From Lentzea cavernae (lineage in GTDB: Bacteria; Actinomycetota; Actinomycetes; Mycobacteriales; Pseudonocardiaceae): 64,000 nt of DNA. Position 1 is the first letter of the stretch. Each line of letters opens with the position of its first letter. The position numbers and the translations under genes are program-made. The notes below the pieces were generated by a model, which had not been told where the DNA came from, did no database searches, and saw only the letters and a program-made list of their open reading frames with translations. This document shows, piece by piece, positions 9,131 to 16,508 of this stretch. The stretch covers positions 41,179 through 105,178 of the forward strand of contig NZ_BNAR01000025.1 in NCBI RefSeq assembly GCF_014653695.1. The letters are read 5' to 3'.

Positions 9131-10180
9131 ATGGGGATGATCGGCGTGGCATCTGGGGTCCTGTCCTCGCTGCGGTCCGGGCGGACCGTGCGGCAGTGGC
9201 GGCACGTGCCGATGGTGTCGGCGTCGTCGATGACGGCGTCCGTGCTGGCCGTGGTTCCCGCACGCGACGAGGAAGCCACGTTGCCGCGGTTGCTGCCCGG
9301 CCTGGTCGGGCAGCCGGGCGTGCGCGTCGTGGTGGTGGACGACGCCTCCGGGGACGCGACGGCCTCCGTTGCCCGGTCTCTCGGCGCCGAGGTGGTCGAG
9401 TCGTCAGGGCCGGCCGACGGCTGGGCCGGGAAGACGCACGCGATGCACCTCGGCGTTCAGGCCGTCCGGGACGAGGAGTGGCTGTTGTTCGTCGACGCCG
9501 ACGTCACGTGTGCTCCCGACCTCGTCGGGCGGTTGGTCGCCACGGCCTCCGAACTGGGCGCGGACCTGGTGTCGTCGTCGGGGCGCGGAACCGGACCCGC
9601 CTGGTGGTTCCTGCTGCCCGCGTTCAACACGCTGGTGTTCGAGGGTTCGCCGCCGGACGGCCGCGGGGCCACGGCGCTCGCGGTCGGGCATTGCGTCCTG
9701 GTGCGCCGCACCGCCTTCGAGGCCGCGGGCGGCTGGGAGGCGATCGCGGGCACCCACGCCGACGACGTCGGGCTGGGCACGCTGGTCAGGGACTCCGGCG
9801 GTGTCGTGCGTTTCGTCGACGCCACGGCGTTGCTGACGACGTCGGGCATCGGCACGGTCGCGGACTGCTGGCGCTTGTTGCGCAAGAGCATCCAGCCGGC
9901 GTTCCGGGAGATGTTCGGTCCGTGGGGACGCCCCCTGCTGGTGGTCGCGGGGGTGCTGCACCTCGCGTACGGGCTGGTCCCGGTGCTGCGGTGGCGGTCG
10001 CCGTGGGCGTGGCTGGCGTGGTTCGCGCAGGCCGTGCCGCACCGCGAGTTCGTGCGGCGGATCGGTGCTCCGGAGGCCTCGGCCGTGCTGGCTCCGTTGT
10101 CGTGGGCGACGATTGGCGTGTTCCTGCTGGACTGCGCGTTGCGTCCAGGTGCCCAGTGGAAGGACCGCCGCGTTGGTTGA
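9131..10180 (+). CDS. Family 2 glycosyltransferase with C-terminal membrane segments
   Basis: A GT-A fold is recognised from SVLAVVPARDEEATLPRLL, VVVVDDASGDATASVA and the DxD motif FVDADVTCAPDLVGRLV. The acceptor-side motif GTHADDVGLGTLV corresponds to the catalytic ED-like region. The C-terminus has two to three hydrophobic segments, as in HpnB/CrtQ-type enzymes that act on membrane lipids. ATG 9131 is preferred over GTG 9113 and leaves about 26 bp to the divergent hrpB start. The stop overlaps the next gene by 8 nt. Confidence 0.8.
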   Translation: MGMIGVASGVLSSLRSGRTVRQWRHVPMVSASSMTASVLAVVPARDEEATLPRLLPGLVGQPGVRVVVVDDASGDATASVARSLGAEVVESSGPADGWAGKTHAMHLGVQAVRDEEWLLFVDADVTCAPDLVGRLVATASELGADLVSSSGRGTGPAWWFLLPAFNTLVFEGSPPDGRGATALAVGHCVLVRRTAFEAAGGWEAIAGTHADDVGLGTLVRDSGGVVRFVDATALLTTSGIGTVADCWRLLRKSIQPAFREMFGPWGRPLLVVAGVLHLAYGLVPVLRWRSPWAWLAWFAQAVPHREFVRRIGAPEASAVLAPLSWATIGVFLLDCALRPGAQWKDRRVG

Positions 10181-10982
10181 CCCGTTGCGCGACCCGGACG
10201 ACCCGGAGCTGCTCGACCCCTACCAGTCGCGCTCGCTCGCGATCCTGGTCGAGGGGGCGCGGCTCGCGTCGGGCGCCGTCCGGTACGGGAAGGTGGGCAA
10301 GGTCGGCAGCGCGGCCGTCGTGATCAACCGCGAGAACCCGCTGCCGTCCGGCAACTTCGGGTGCGCGCTGGACGGGACGTCGGTCGAGGTCGCGTCCACG
10401 TTGCTGCGGCTGGAGCAGACGTTCGCGGACGCGGGCCGCGCGGAGGCCGTCGTGTACGCGTCGCCGACGACCGTGGACGAGATCGAGGGGATCGCCGACG
10501 ACTCCGGCTGGTACGCCGTCGAGGAGCTGCAGACCGTGGTGCACCGCGGGTCCGCTCCGGAGTCCTCCGAGGTCAGGCGGGCCGTGGACGCGGACCTGCC
10601 CGGCATCGTCGAGCTGCTGTCCGACGAGCTGGTCGGCAACCGGGAGCGCCTGGGCCGGTGGCTCGGGCACCGGCTGGACGACCCGCGGTGCCTGGTGCTG
10701 GTCGTCGACGACGGCGACCGGATCGGCGGGTTCGTGTCGGGCTTCGCCGAGCGCGGCGTGGGCCTGGTCGAGCAGTGCGTGGTGCGTCCGGCGCGCCGCC
10801 GCCGGGGCGTGGGGCGGTCGCTGGTGGTCTCCGCTGTCGCGGCCCTGCGCTCTGCCGGCGCGATGCTGGTGGCGTCGCAGGTGGACGAGGGTCCGGGAGA
10901 GCGGTTCGCCGAGGCGTGCGGGTTCGTTGCGGCGTATCCGGTGACTGCTTATGTACGCAGAGTGGATGAGCTACTCGACTGA
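10173..10982 (+). CDS. GNAT-family acetyltransferase
   Basis: About 269 residues. The N-terminal ~135 residues (VINRENPLPSGNFGCALDG, AVVYASPTTVDEIEG) form an extra domain seen in some actinobacterial GNATs. The C-terminal GNAT domain shows VRRAVDADLPGIVELL, LVLVVDDGDRIGGFVSGF and the acetyl-CoA pyrophosphate loop VRPARRRRGVGRSLVVSAV. The start is inferred as TTG 10173, giving an 8-nt overlap with the glycosyltransferase and a reading that begins LVDPLRDPDDPELL; no ATG fits. Substrate unknown. Confidence 0.75.
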   Translation: MVDPLRDPDDPELLDPYQSRSLAILVEGARLASGAVRYGKVGKVGSAAVVINRENPLPSGNFGCALDGTSVEVASTLLRLEQTFADAGRAEAVVYASPTTVDEIEGIADDSGWYAVEELQTVVHRGSAPESSEVRRAVDADLPGIVELLSDELVGNRERLGRWLGHRLDDPRCLVLVVDDGDRIGGFVSGFAERGVGLVEQCVVRPARRRRGVGRSLVVSAVAALRSAGAMLVASQVDEGPGERFAEACGFVAAYPVTAYVRRVDELLD

Positions 10983-11007
10983 GTTAGTTAGTTGCCGCGT
11001 GACATAT

Positions 11008-11024
11008 CCTTAGCAGGGCTAAGG
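11008..11024. promoter_or_regulatory. Dyad upstream of MFS gene, overlapping its ribosome binding site
   Basis: CCTTAGC (11008-11014) and GCTAAGG (11018-11024) form a perfect 7-bp inverted repeat with a 3-nt spacer. It overlaps a TATCCT -10-like hexamer (11005-11010) and the Shine-Dalgarno AAGGGAGG (11021-11028) of the efflux gene. It could be a repressor operator or an RNA hairpin masking the ribosome site. Confidence 0.5.
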
Positions 11025-11032
11025 GAGGCTTT

Positions 11033-12319
11033 GTGCGCGAGCGGTTGCCGGTCGAGGTGTGGGTTCTGGTCGCGGCGAGTTTCATCATCGCCGTCGGGTT
11101 CGGGATCGTGGCACCCGTTCTGCCGGTGTACGCGGCTTCGTTCGGTGTGGGTCACACCGCCGTAGCGGCCCTGATCAGCGCGTTCGCGTTCGTCCGGCTG
11201 GCGTTCGCGCCGGTCAGCGGCAAACTCGTCAACCGCTTCGGCGAGCCTCGCGTCTACATCGTCGGCATCCTCATCGTGGCCCTGGGCACGGCGATGAGCG
11301 GGTTCTCGACGAGCTACGCCGAGATGCTGTCGTGGCGTGCGCTGGCCGGCGTCGGGTCGACGATGTTCACCGTCGCCGCGCTGGGCCTGTTGATCCGGAT
11401 CACCCCGGCGCCGATGCGCGGGCGGGCCTCCGGGATGTGGGCCGCGGGGTTCCTCATCGGCAACGTCGCCGGCCCGATCGTCGGTGCGGGCCTGGTGCCG
11501 TTCGGGCTGTGGGTGCCGTTCGTGTCGTACGGCCTGTTGCTGTGCCTCGCGGCGTTCGTGGTCTGGTTCTTCCTGCGGCGCTCGACGCTCGTGGAGATCG
11601 ACAGGACCAACACCGACGTTCCCATGACAGTGCGCGAGGCCGTGCGTCACGGCGCCTACCGGGCCGCCCTGGCGTCCGGGTTCGCGAACGGCTGGGCGGT
11701 GTTCGGCGTCCGCATCTCGCTCGTGCCCGTGTTCGTCATCGAGGCTCTGAAGCACAGCCCGGCCGTCGCCGGCATCTCGATGTCCGTCTTCGCCGGCGGC
11801 AACGCGGCGATGCTGTTCGTGTCCGGCCGCATCGCCGACACCCGCGGCCGCAAGCCCGTCGCCATCGTCGGCCTGCTGGTGAGCGGCGCCGCGACGGTCT
11901 GGATGGGCTTCACCGGCGACCTGTGGACGTTCATGGCCGCCTCGCTCATCGCGGGCATGGGCGCCGGCCTGCTCAACCCGCCGCAGAACGCCGTCGTGGC
12001 CGACGTCATCGGCCCGCGCGGCAAGGGCGGCCCCGTCCTCGCGGGCTTCCAGATGGTGACGGACCTGGGCGCGATCATCGGCCCGCTGTGCGCGGGCCTG
12101 CTGGCCGACTCGTTCGGCTTCGGAGCCTCGTTCGCCATCACCGGCGCCGCACTGCTGCTCTCGGTGCTCTTCTGGTTCAACGCTCCTGAGACCCTGCCCA
12201 CGCACGAGGAGGAGCACACGGCCACCGCCGTGGCACCGGAGTGCGGCTGCCTGGACGAAAGCGCCGAGATCCCGACCGGCGAACGCGTCGGCGGAAAGCC
12301 ACGTCACCCGGAAGCGTGA
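11033..12319 (+). CDS. MFS transporter (multidrug/tetracycline-type efflux)
   Basis: The 428-residue protein has 12 predicted membrane segments. It shows the MFS motif A-like loop GKLVNRFGEPRVYIVG after TM2, an RALAGVGSTMF motif in TM4 and a second half beginning around residue 200 with SGRIADTRGRKPVAIVG. The tail carries Cys and acidic residues (PECGCLDE). GTG 11033 is supported by AGGGAGG 5-9 nt upstream. Efflux of a drug or metabolite is inferred from family; the substrate cannot be read. Confidence 0.85.
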   Translation: MRERLPVEVWVLVAASFIIAVGFGIVAPVLPVYAASFGVGHTAVAALISAFAFVRLAFAPVSGKLVNRFGEPRVYIVGILIVALGTAMSGFSTSYAEMLSWRALAGVGSTMFTVAALGLLIRITPAPMRGRASGMWAAGFLIGNVAGPIVGAGLVPFGLWVPFVSYGLLLCLAAFVVWFFLRRSTLVEIDRTNTDVPMTVREAVRHGAYRAALASGFANGWAVFGVRISLVPVFVIEALKHSPAVAGISMSVFAGGNAAMLFVSGRIADTRGRKPVAIVGLLVSGAATVWMGFTGDLWTFMAASLIAGMGAGLLNPPQNAVVADVIGPRGKGGPVLAGFQMVTDLGAIIGPLCAGLLADSFGFGASFAITGAALLLSVLFWFNAPETLPTHEEEHTATAVAPECGCLDESAEIPTGERVGGKPRHPEA

Positions 12320-12365
12320 TTGCGCGCTCAGCTTTCTTTTAGTTTGTGTCGCTACCCTCGTCGCC

Positions 12366-13151
12366 GTGGGTGGAGCAGAGCGCAGTGCGCGGAAGAAGAA
12401 GCAGGCCGCGCGTGCGGTGGTCCAGGCCCGTTCGACGGGCGGTTCCGATCGCACGAAGGTGATCGCGGGCATCGCCGTGGTGGCCGTACTGGCCGTGGCG
12501 GTCATCGGGTACGTCATCTACGAGCAGATGAAGCCCTCGACCTCGGCCTCGGACGCCATCCCCCTGGCCCCCGCCGACCACACGATCTCGGCCCCAGCGG
12601 TCCGCGAGGGCAACACCGTCCTCGTCGGCAAGGACACGGCCACCGTCACGGTCGACGTGTACGAGGACTTCCTCTGCCCGATCTGCGGCACCTTCGAGAA
12701 GACCTACGGCACCGAGATCAAGAAGGCCGTCGAGGACGGCAAGGTCAAGATCCGCTACAACGTCCTCCCCATGCTCAACCGCCTCTCGAAGCCCGAGGGC
12801 TACTCCACCGAGTCGGCCAACGCCGCCCTCTGCGTCGCCGACGACGGCAAGTTCAACGCGTTCCACGCGGCCCTGTTCAACAAGCAGCCCGAGGAGGGCG
12901 ACGCCGGCTACACCAAGGACCAGCTCATCAAGCTGGGCAAGGAAGTGGGCGTGACTTCGCCGACCTTCGAGTCGTGCGTGCAGAACCAGACCTACAAGAC
13001 GCAGCTCGACGAGCTGATGTCCAAGACCAGCAACGACCCCGTCCTGCGGGACGGCGAGACCGGGCGGTTCCGCGGCACGCCCAGCGTCGCCTCCGGCGGC
13101 AAGCTCGTCGACCTGGACAACAAGAACTGGCTTTCCGACCTGGCCAAGTAG
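12366..13151 (+). CDS. Membrane-anchored DsbA-like thiol-disulfide oxidoreductase
   Basis: 261 residues. A basic N-terminus (RSARKKKQAAR) precedes one membrane helix at ~33-52 (IAGIAVVAVLAVAVIGYVIY), placing the domain outside the cell. The thioredoxin/DsbA domain has the redox motif CPIC in YEDFLCPICGTFEK and a cis-Pro region at RGTPSVAS. Two further Cys occur in the helical insert (AALCVADDG, ESCVQNQ). It resembles mycobacterial DsbA-like proteins that oxidise exported proteins. Start is GTG 12366. It could assist the disulfide-rich peptide encoded 5 kb away, but no operon link exists. Confidence 0.88.
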   Translation: MGGAERSARKKKQAARAVVQARSTGGSDRTKVIAGIAVVAVLAVAVIGYVIYEQMKPSTSASDAIPLAPADHTISAPAVREGNTVLVGKDTATVTVDVYEDFLCPICGTFEKTYGTEIKKAVEDGKVKIRYNVLPMLNRLSKPEGYSTESANAALCVADDGKFNAFHAALFNKQPEEGDAGYTKDQLIKLGKEVGVTSPTFESCVQNQTYKTQLDELMSKTSNDPVLRDGETGRFRGTPSVASGGKLVDLDNKNWLSDLAK

Positions 13152-13162
13152 GCCTCTGCTCG

Positions 13163-13200
13163 ACGCCCGGTCCTGGGTTCTGGGGCCGGGCGTTGTGCTT
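13163..13200 (+). terminator. Terminator of DsbA-like gene
   Basis: ACGCCCGGTCC (13163-13173) pairs with GGGCCGGGCGT (13183-13193; one G-U), loop of 9 nt, followed by TGTGCTTT. Confidence 0.8.
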
Positions 13201-13346
13201 TCCCATCCTTTGTGGACTTCGGTGCGTGGTGCGCGTCACGTCCTGGCGGGGGTGGTCGGTGTTCATCAGGCGATTCGTGTGGCGGTCTTTCGGTGAAACG
13301 TGGTCTCACCAGGCCGGACGTGTCTCGGCCACCCCCGATTTTTATC

Positions 13347-13374
13347 TTGTGGCAGGGGTGTTGTACGGTATAGC
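13347..13374 (+). promoter_or_regulatory. Candidate promoter of tRNA-Ala
   Basis: TTGTGG (13347-13352), a 16-bp spacer and TATAGC (13369-13374) form a sigma-70-like promoter. Transcription would start about 40 nt before the tRNA. Confidence 0.5.
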
Positions 13375-13419
13375 CACACGAGAACGACGGGGAAACCCGG
13401 CGGGAACGTGGACCTTCAA

Positions 13420-13492
13420 GGGGCTGTGGCGCAGCTGGTAGCGCATCACACTGGCAGTGTGAGGGTCAGGGGTTCGAGTCCCCTCAGCTCCA
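13420..13492 (+). tRNA. tRNA-Ala (anticodon GGC)
   Basis: A complete cloverleaf can be drawn: acceptor GGGGCTG with CAGCTCC, D arm GCGC...GCGC, anticodon stem TCACA/TGTGA around loop CTGGCAG (anticodon GGC), T arm AGGGG-TTCGAGT-CCCCT and discriminator A13492. CCA is not encoded. There is no identity-breaking mismatch. Confidence 0.95.
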
Positions 13493-13505
13493 CTTGAATT
13501 GAGAG

Positions 13506-13552
13506 CCCGTCTGATCGAGCGGTTTCCGCTGGTCAGGCGGGTTTCTTGTTGT
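13506..13552 (+). terminator. Terminator downstream of tRNA-Ala
   Basis: CCCGTCTGATCGAGCGG and CCGCTGGTCAGGCGGG fold into a long stem with a few wobbles and one bulge, loop TTT, followed by TTTCTTGTTGTTCT. Confidence 0.75.
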
Positions 13553-13555
13553 TCT

Positions 13556-14053
13556 GGGTGGATCTTGGGTGATCGTGGATTGCTGCCCCTGTGGAGCACT
13601 TCTAGAGCAGTGAGCTCCGGCTTGATCGGTGTGCTGGTCGCTGGACAGAGTGATCGTCGCGCCCCTCCATCAACGGTGCGAGGGGGCAGCGGATTGCTTA
13701 CGCCGCAAGCAGCCCTGAAAGATGGCGTTCTGCAGGTTCCGGCGCGGTCGGGTGAGTCCAGACATTCAGCTCCGCTACGTGCCAGCGCCGTTGGAGGTCG
13801 TCAGTCCAGGCCGGATCGGCATCGTACGGATCCTGCCCGTGGACGTCCTTCGTCGCCATTGACCGCGGGTTTGAGCACTCGGCGGATGAACGTGCTGCGC
13901 CACAACCAGGTTCCGCGGTCTGATCATCGCTTCCGTCATCACTTCCGATGTGCTACCCCGGTAGCGCAAGGCGGGTTGCGGCTACCTGGGTTGGACGTGA
14001 AGTGAGATCCCGGGTACGACGATTTCAAGTGATCACTTACCTACGTTGTGATC
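13556..14053. other. Half-kilobase of weakly coding DNA after tRNA-Ala
   Basis: No convincing gene covers this stretch. The only candidate is the small minus-strand frame at 13698-13859. The plus-strand open frame 13499-14005 begins in the tRNA terminator and its translation is Arg/Ser-rich with no domain, so it is not called. The lower GC and position next to a tRNA would fit an old integration site, but no direct repeat of the tRNA 3' end and no integrase was seen. Confidence 0.5.
13698..13859 (-). CDS. Possible 53-residue acidic protein or gene remnant
   Basis: The minus strand from ATG 13859 to TAA 13698 reads MATKDVHGQDPYDADPAW and continues with ordinary-looking, Trp-containing sequence (LQRRWHVAELNVWTHP) ending LSGLLAA. 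Amino-acid composition and third-position bias look coding, unlike the opposite strand. There is no clear Shine-Dalgarno, and the frame stays open about 90 nt upstream without a start codon. That would fit a truncated 3' fragment of a longer gene. I do not recognise a family. Confidence 0.35.
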   Translation of the reverse strand: MATKDVHGQDPYDADPAWTDDLQRRWHVAELNVWTHPTAPEPAERHLSGLLAA

Positions 14054-15316
14054 ATGACACAGGCAGGACTCGCAAGGATCACGGCTCGGATCCCCCAGAC
14101 CTCCGTCCTCCTCGCCGCAGCTCTGTTCCTGGTCGGTGTGGTCTTTTGGCTGCTCGACGCGCCGCTCGGAATCGACAGCGCTGTCTACCGTTCGGGCGCG
14201 CTCGCCGTCATGCGCGGCGAGCCGCTCTACGGGCCACTCGCGGCCACTCCACCGTGGTCGCCCGAGCTTCCCTTCACCTATCCGCCGATCGCGGCGGTGT
14301 TGTTCGCGCCGTTGGCGTTGTTGCCGCCGCAGGTCGTGTGGGCTGTGTTCGCTGCCGCATCGGCTGTGGGACTCGGCGTTGTGCTCCGGTCGTCGCTCGG
14401 CGCGGGGCTGGCGGCGTTCGCGTTGTTGTTGGTGCCGGCTCTCGAACCGGTGTGGCGGACTCTCGCGTTCGGTCAGATCAACATCGTCCTCATGGCGTTG
14501 GTCGTGGTGGACGTGCTGCTGTTGCGCGGTCACAAGGCGTCCGGCGTTCTGGTGGGAGTCGCCGCCGCGATCAAGCTGACACCCCTGATCTTCATCGCGC
14601 ACCTCTTCCTCACCGGGCGGCGGCAGGACGCCGTGCGGGCTCTGGTGACGTTCGCCTGCCTCAACTCGGCCGGTTTTCTGCTGCTGCCGCGGGACTCGAT
14701 CACCTATGTTGCATCAGCGCTGGTCAAGGGCAACAACGCAACGGGAAACGGATGGATAACCAACCAATCCGTCGCGGGGGTCGTGCAACGGTTGTCCGGC
14801 GAGGCGGAGTGGGCGTTCTGGTTGTCGGCCTCGTTGTGCCTGCTGGTGACGGCTCTCGCCGTCGTGCTGGTCAGGTCGGCGCTTCGGCGTGATGACCAAC
14901 TGGTCGCACTGCTCGTCACCGCTTTCGCGGGATTGCTGATCAGCCCGATCTCCTGGTCCCACCACTGGGTCTGGGTGGTCCCGCTCGTGGGCTGCCTGGT
15001 GGCGCGCCGGCGGATGATCGCCGCCGCCGGGGCGGCTGTGATCTTCGTCGTGGGGCACGGTCAGACCGGAATCCTGTGGCTCGACAACGCATACGTGCTC
15101 ACCGCGTTGCTGCTGGCCGGTGGTGTTGTTGCCCGCCACCTCACGTTCTCGCCCAGGAGCCCGCTCCTTTGGTACGTTCCGTTCGCGGCTGGTGACAGGC
15201 CGTGGTCGGACCGGGGGGTTCGGCTTGCGCCGCACAGGCGCAACTGGTTGCTGGGGGTGACCGGAAATCGAGAAGCACAGCGTTCCTGTTCCGGAAGTCG
15301 CGCGGACTCCACATGA
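14054..15316 (+). CDS. GT87-family (DUF2029) polyprenol-dependent mannosyltransferase
   Basis: About 420 residues, GT-C fold, ten or more membrane segments. The first loop has GIDSAVYRSGALAVMRGEPLYG, with the Asp corresponding to the catalytic Asp of PimE-like alpha-mannosyltransferases. FTYPPIAAVLFAPLALLP and GQINIVLMALVVVDVLLL are typical GT87 blocks, as is ISPISWSHHWVW near the end. Such enzymes add mannose from a polyprenyl donor outside the membrane. The last ~55 residues are poorly ordered and Arg-rich, unlike the family, and may be read-through before TGA 15314. GTG 14048 is an alternative start. A role in the downstream peptide cluster is possible but unsupported. Confidence 0.75.
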   Translation: MTQAGLARITARIPQTSVLLAAALFLVGVVFWLLDAPLGIDSAVYRSGALAVMRGEPLYGPLAATPPWSPELPFTYPPIAAVLFAPLALLPPQVVWAVFAAASAVGLGVVLRSSLGAGLAAFALLLVPALEPVWRTLAFGQINIVLMALVVVDVLLLRGHKASGVLVGVAAAIKLTPLIFIAHLFLTGRRQDAVRALVTFACLNSAGFLLLPRDSITYVASALVKGNNATGNGWITNQSVAGVVQRLSGEAEWAFWLSASLCLLVTALAVVLVRSALRRDDQLVALLVTAFAGLLISPISWSHHWVWVVPLVGCLVARRRMIAAAGAAVIFVVGHGQTGILWLDNAYVLTALLLAGGVVARHLTFSPRSPLLWYVPFAAGDRPWSDRGVRLAPHRRNWLLGVTGNREAQRSCSGSRADST

Positions 15317-15473
15317 GTTCGTCGGTCTGTTCAGGGAGCTCAAGAAATGGTCAGGGCTGACCTATCGGCAGCTGGAGAGCCGCGCTGCCGCGCAGGGCTG
15401 CGAACTGCCGCGAAGCACGCTGGCGAGTGCGTTCAGCCGGAACGCGCTCCCGGCGGAACGCATCGTCGAGGCC
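15261..15473 (+). other. In-frame HTH-coding sequence lacking a canonical start codon
   Basis: Directly upstream of ATG 15474 and in the same frame, codons 15261-15473 encode PEIEKHSVPVPEVARTPHEF, then VGLFRELKKWSGLTYRQLE and LPRSTLASAFSRNALPAE. This matches the N-terminal helix-turn-helix found in many actinomycete NB-ARC regulators. Between the in-frame TGA at 15258 and ATG 15474 there is no ATG, GTG or TTG. Either a rare start (ATC 15267, CTG 15327) is used, the sequence has an indel, or the HTH is no longer translated. Confidence 0.6.
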
Positions 15474-16508
15474 ATGCTCCGCGCGTGCGGGTGTGATCCA
15501 GCACCGTGGATCGCGGTGCGCCGACGGTTGACGACGGCATTGGACGGAGGCGTGAACCACGCGGCACGGCCGGTTCTGGACCGCCTGCTGCCCGCTGTTC
15601 CACTGAGCACTCCGCGGCTCGTCGGGAGATCAACCGAGATGCGCAGACTGCGTCAGTTGCTCGCGGCCGATCGACCGGCACCGGTGATCGTCCTCGAAGG
15701 CCCGGCTGGAAGCGGGAAGTCGGCGTTGGCGGCCCGTGTCGCCCACGACATCGCCGCGCACTACCCGGACGGGCAGTTCTACCTGGATCTCGACCACGAG
15801 GTGACAGAGCAGGTGCTCGCCATGGCGACGAGCGCGCTCGCGGAGCGCAGGGTGCTGGCGGTGCTGGACAACGCCTCTTCCGCCGGCTTGATCGAGCGGA
15901 TGTGCCCGCCGTCAGGTCGTGGCGCGGCGCTGGTGACCTCGGCGGCACCGTTGGGACTCCGGCGCTCTGTCCGCAGTGTCTACGTAGGACCGCTGTCGGT
16001 GGAGCAGTCGGTCGCCCTGCTGGAGGACATCGTCGATCCGGAACGGCTGCGAGCCGAACCGGAAGCCGTGCGGCAACTCCTCGAACTGTGCGACCGTCTC
16101 CCGCTCGCGTTGCACATCGTCGCGCTGCGACTGGCTTCGAGACCCGCGTGGTCGATCGAGGCGTTGACGGTGATGCTGGCCGACGAACGACGTTGTCTGG
16201 ACGAACTCAACTCCGCCGGGCTCGACATGCGGGCGAGCCTCGCCGCCAGTTACGAGGCATTGGTCGCTTTGCCGGACGTTCGTGCAAGGCACGCGGTGGG
16301 AGCGTTGCACGTCCTCACCCGTTCAACCTCGTCGGACGTGGACGTGCGCGCAGCGGAGGCGTTGCTCGGGCCCGATGCGGAGCGCATGATGGAGTCGCTT
16401 GTGGACAGTCGTCTCGTCGAGGGTCCGGCGCCGGGTCTCTACCGGGTGCCGAGGCTCGTGCGGCTGTTCGTCGCGGAGAAGACGGGCGAGATGGTGAGAC
16501 GGTGCTGA
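15474..16508 (+). CDS. NB-ARC/AAA-type regulatory ATPase (HTH-NB-ARC family)
   Basis: As annotated from ATG 15474 the protein has 344 residues. The P-loop is VIVLEGPAGSGKSALAARVA, Walker B is RRVLAVLDNASS, and LCDRLPLALHIVALRLASRP is the GxP-like motif of NB-ARC domains. A winged-helix-like tail (ALLGPDAERMMESLVDSRLVEG) ends the protein, with no TPR repeats. The family's N-terminal HTH is encoded just upstream in frame without a standard start (see 15261-15473). The stop overlaps the kinase start by 7 nt. The operon ATPase-kinase-regulator probably controls the peptide cluster downstream. Confidence 0.78.
   Translation: MLRACGCDPAPWIAVRRRLTTALDGGVNHAARPVLDRLLPAVPLSTPRLVGRSTEMRRLRQLLAADRPAPVIVLEGPAGSGKSALAARVAHDIAAHYPDGQFYLDLDHEVTEQVLAMATSALAERRVLAVLDNASSAGLIERMCPPSGRGAALVTSAAPLGLRRSVRSVYVGPLSVEQSVALLEDIVDPERLRAEPEAVRQLLELCDRLPLALHIVALRLASRPAWSIEALTVMLADERRCLDELNSAGLDMRASLAASYEALVALPDVRARHAVGALHVLTRSTSSDVDVRAAEALLGPDAERMMESLVDSRLVEGPAPGLYRVPRLVRLFVAEKTGEMVRRC

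Noticed and set aside
13499..14005. 168-codon plus-strand open frame after tRNA-Ala
   Set aside because: Starts inside the tRNA terminator, has no ribosome site, and shows Arg/Ser-rich sequence with no family resemblance.
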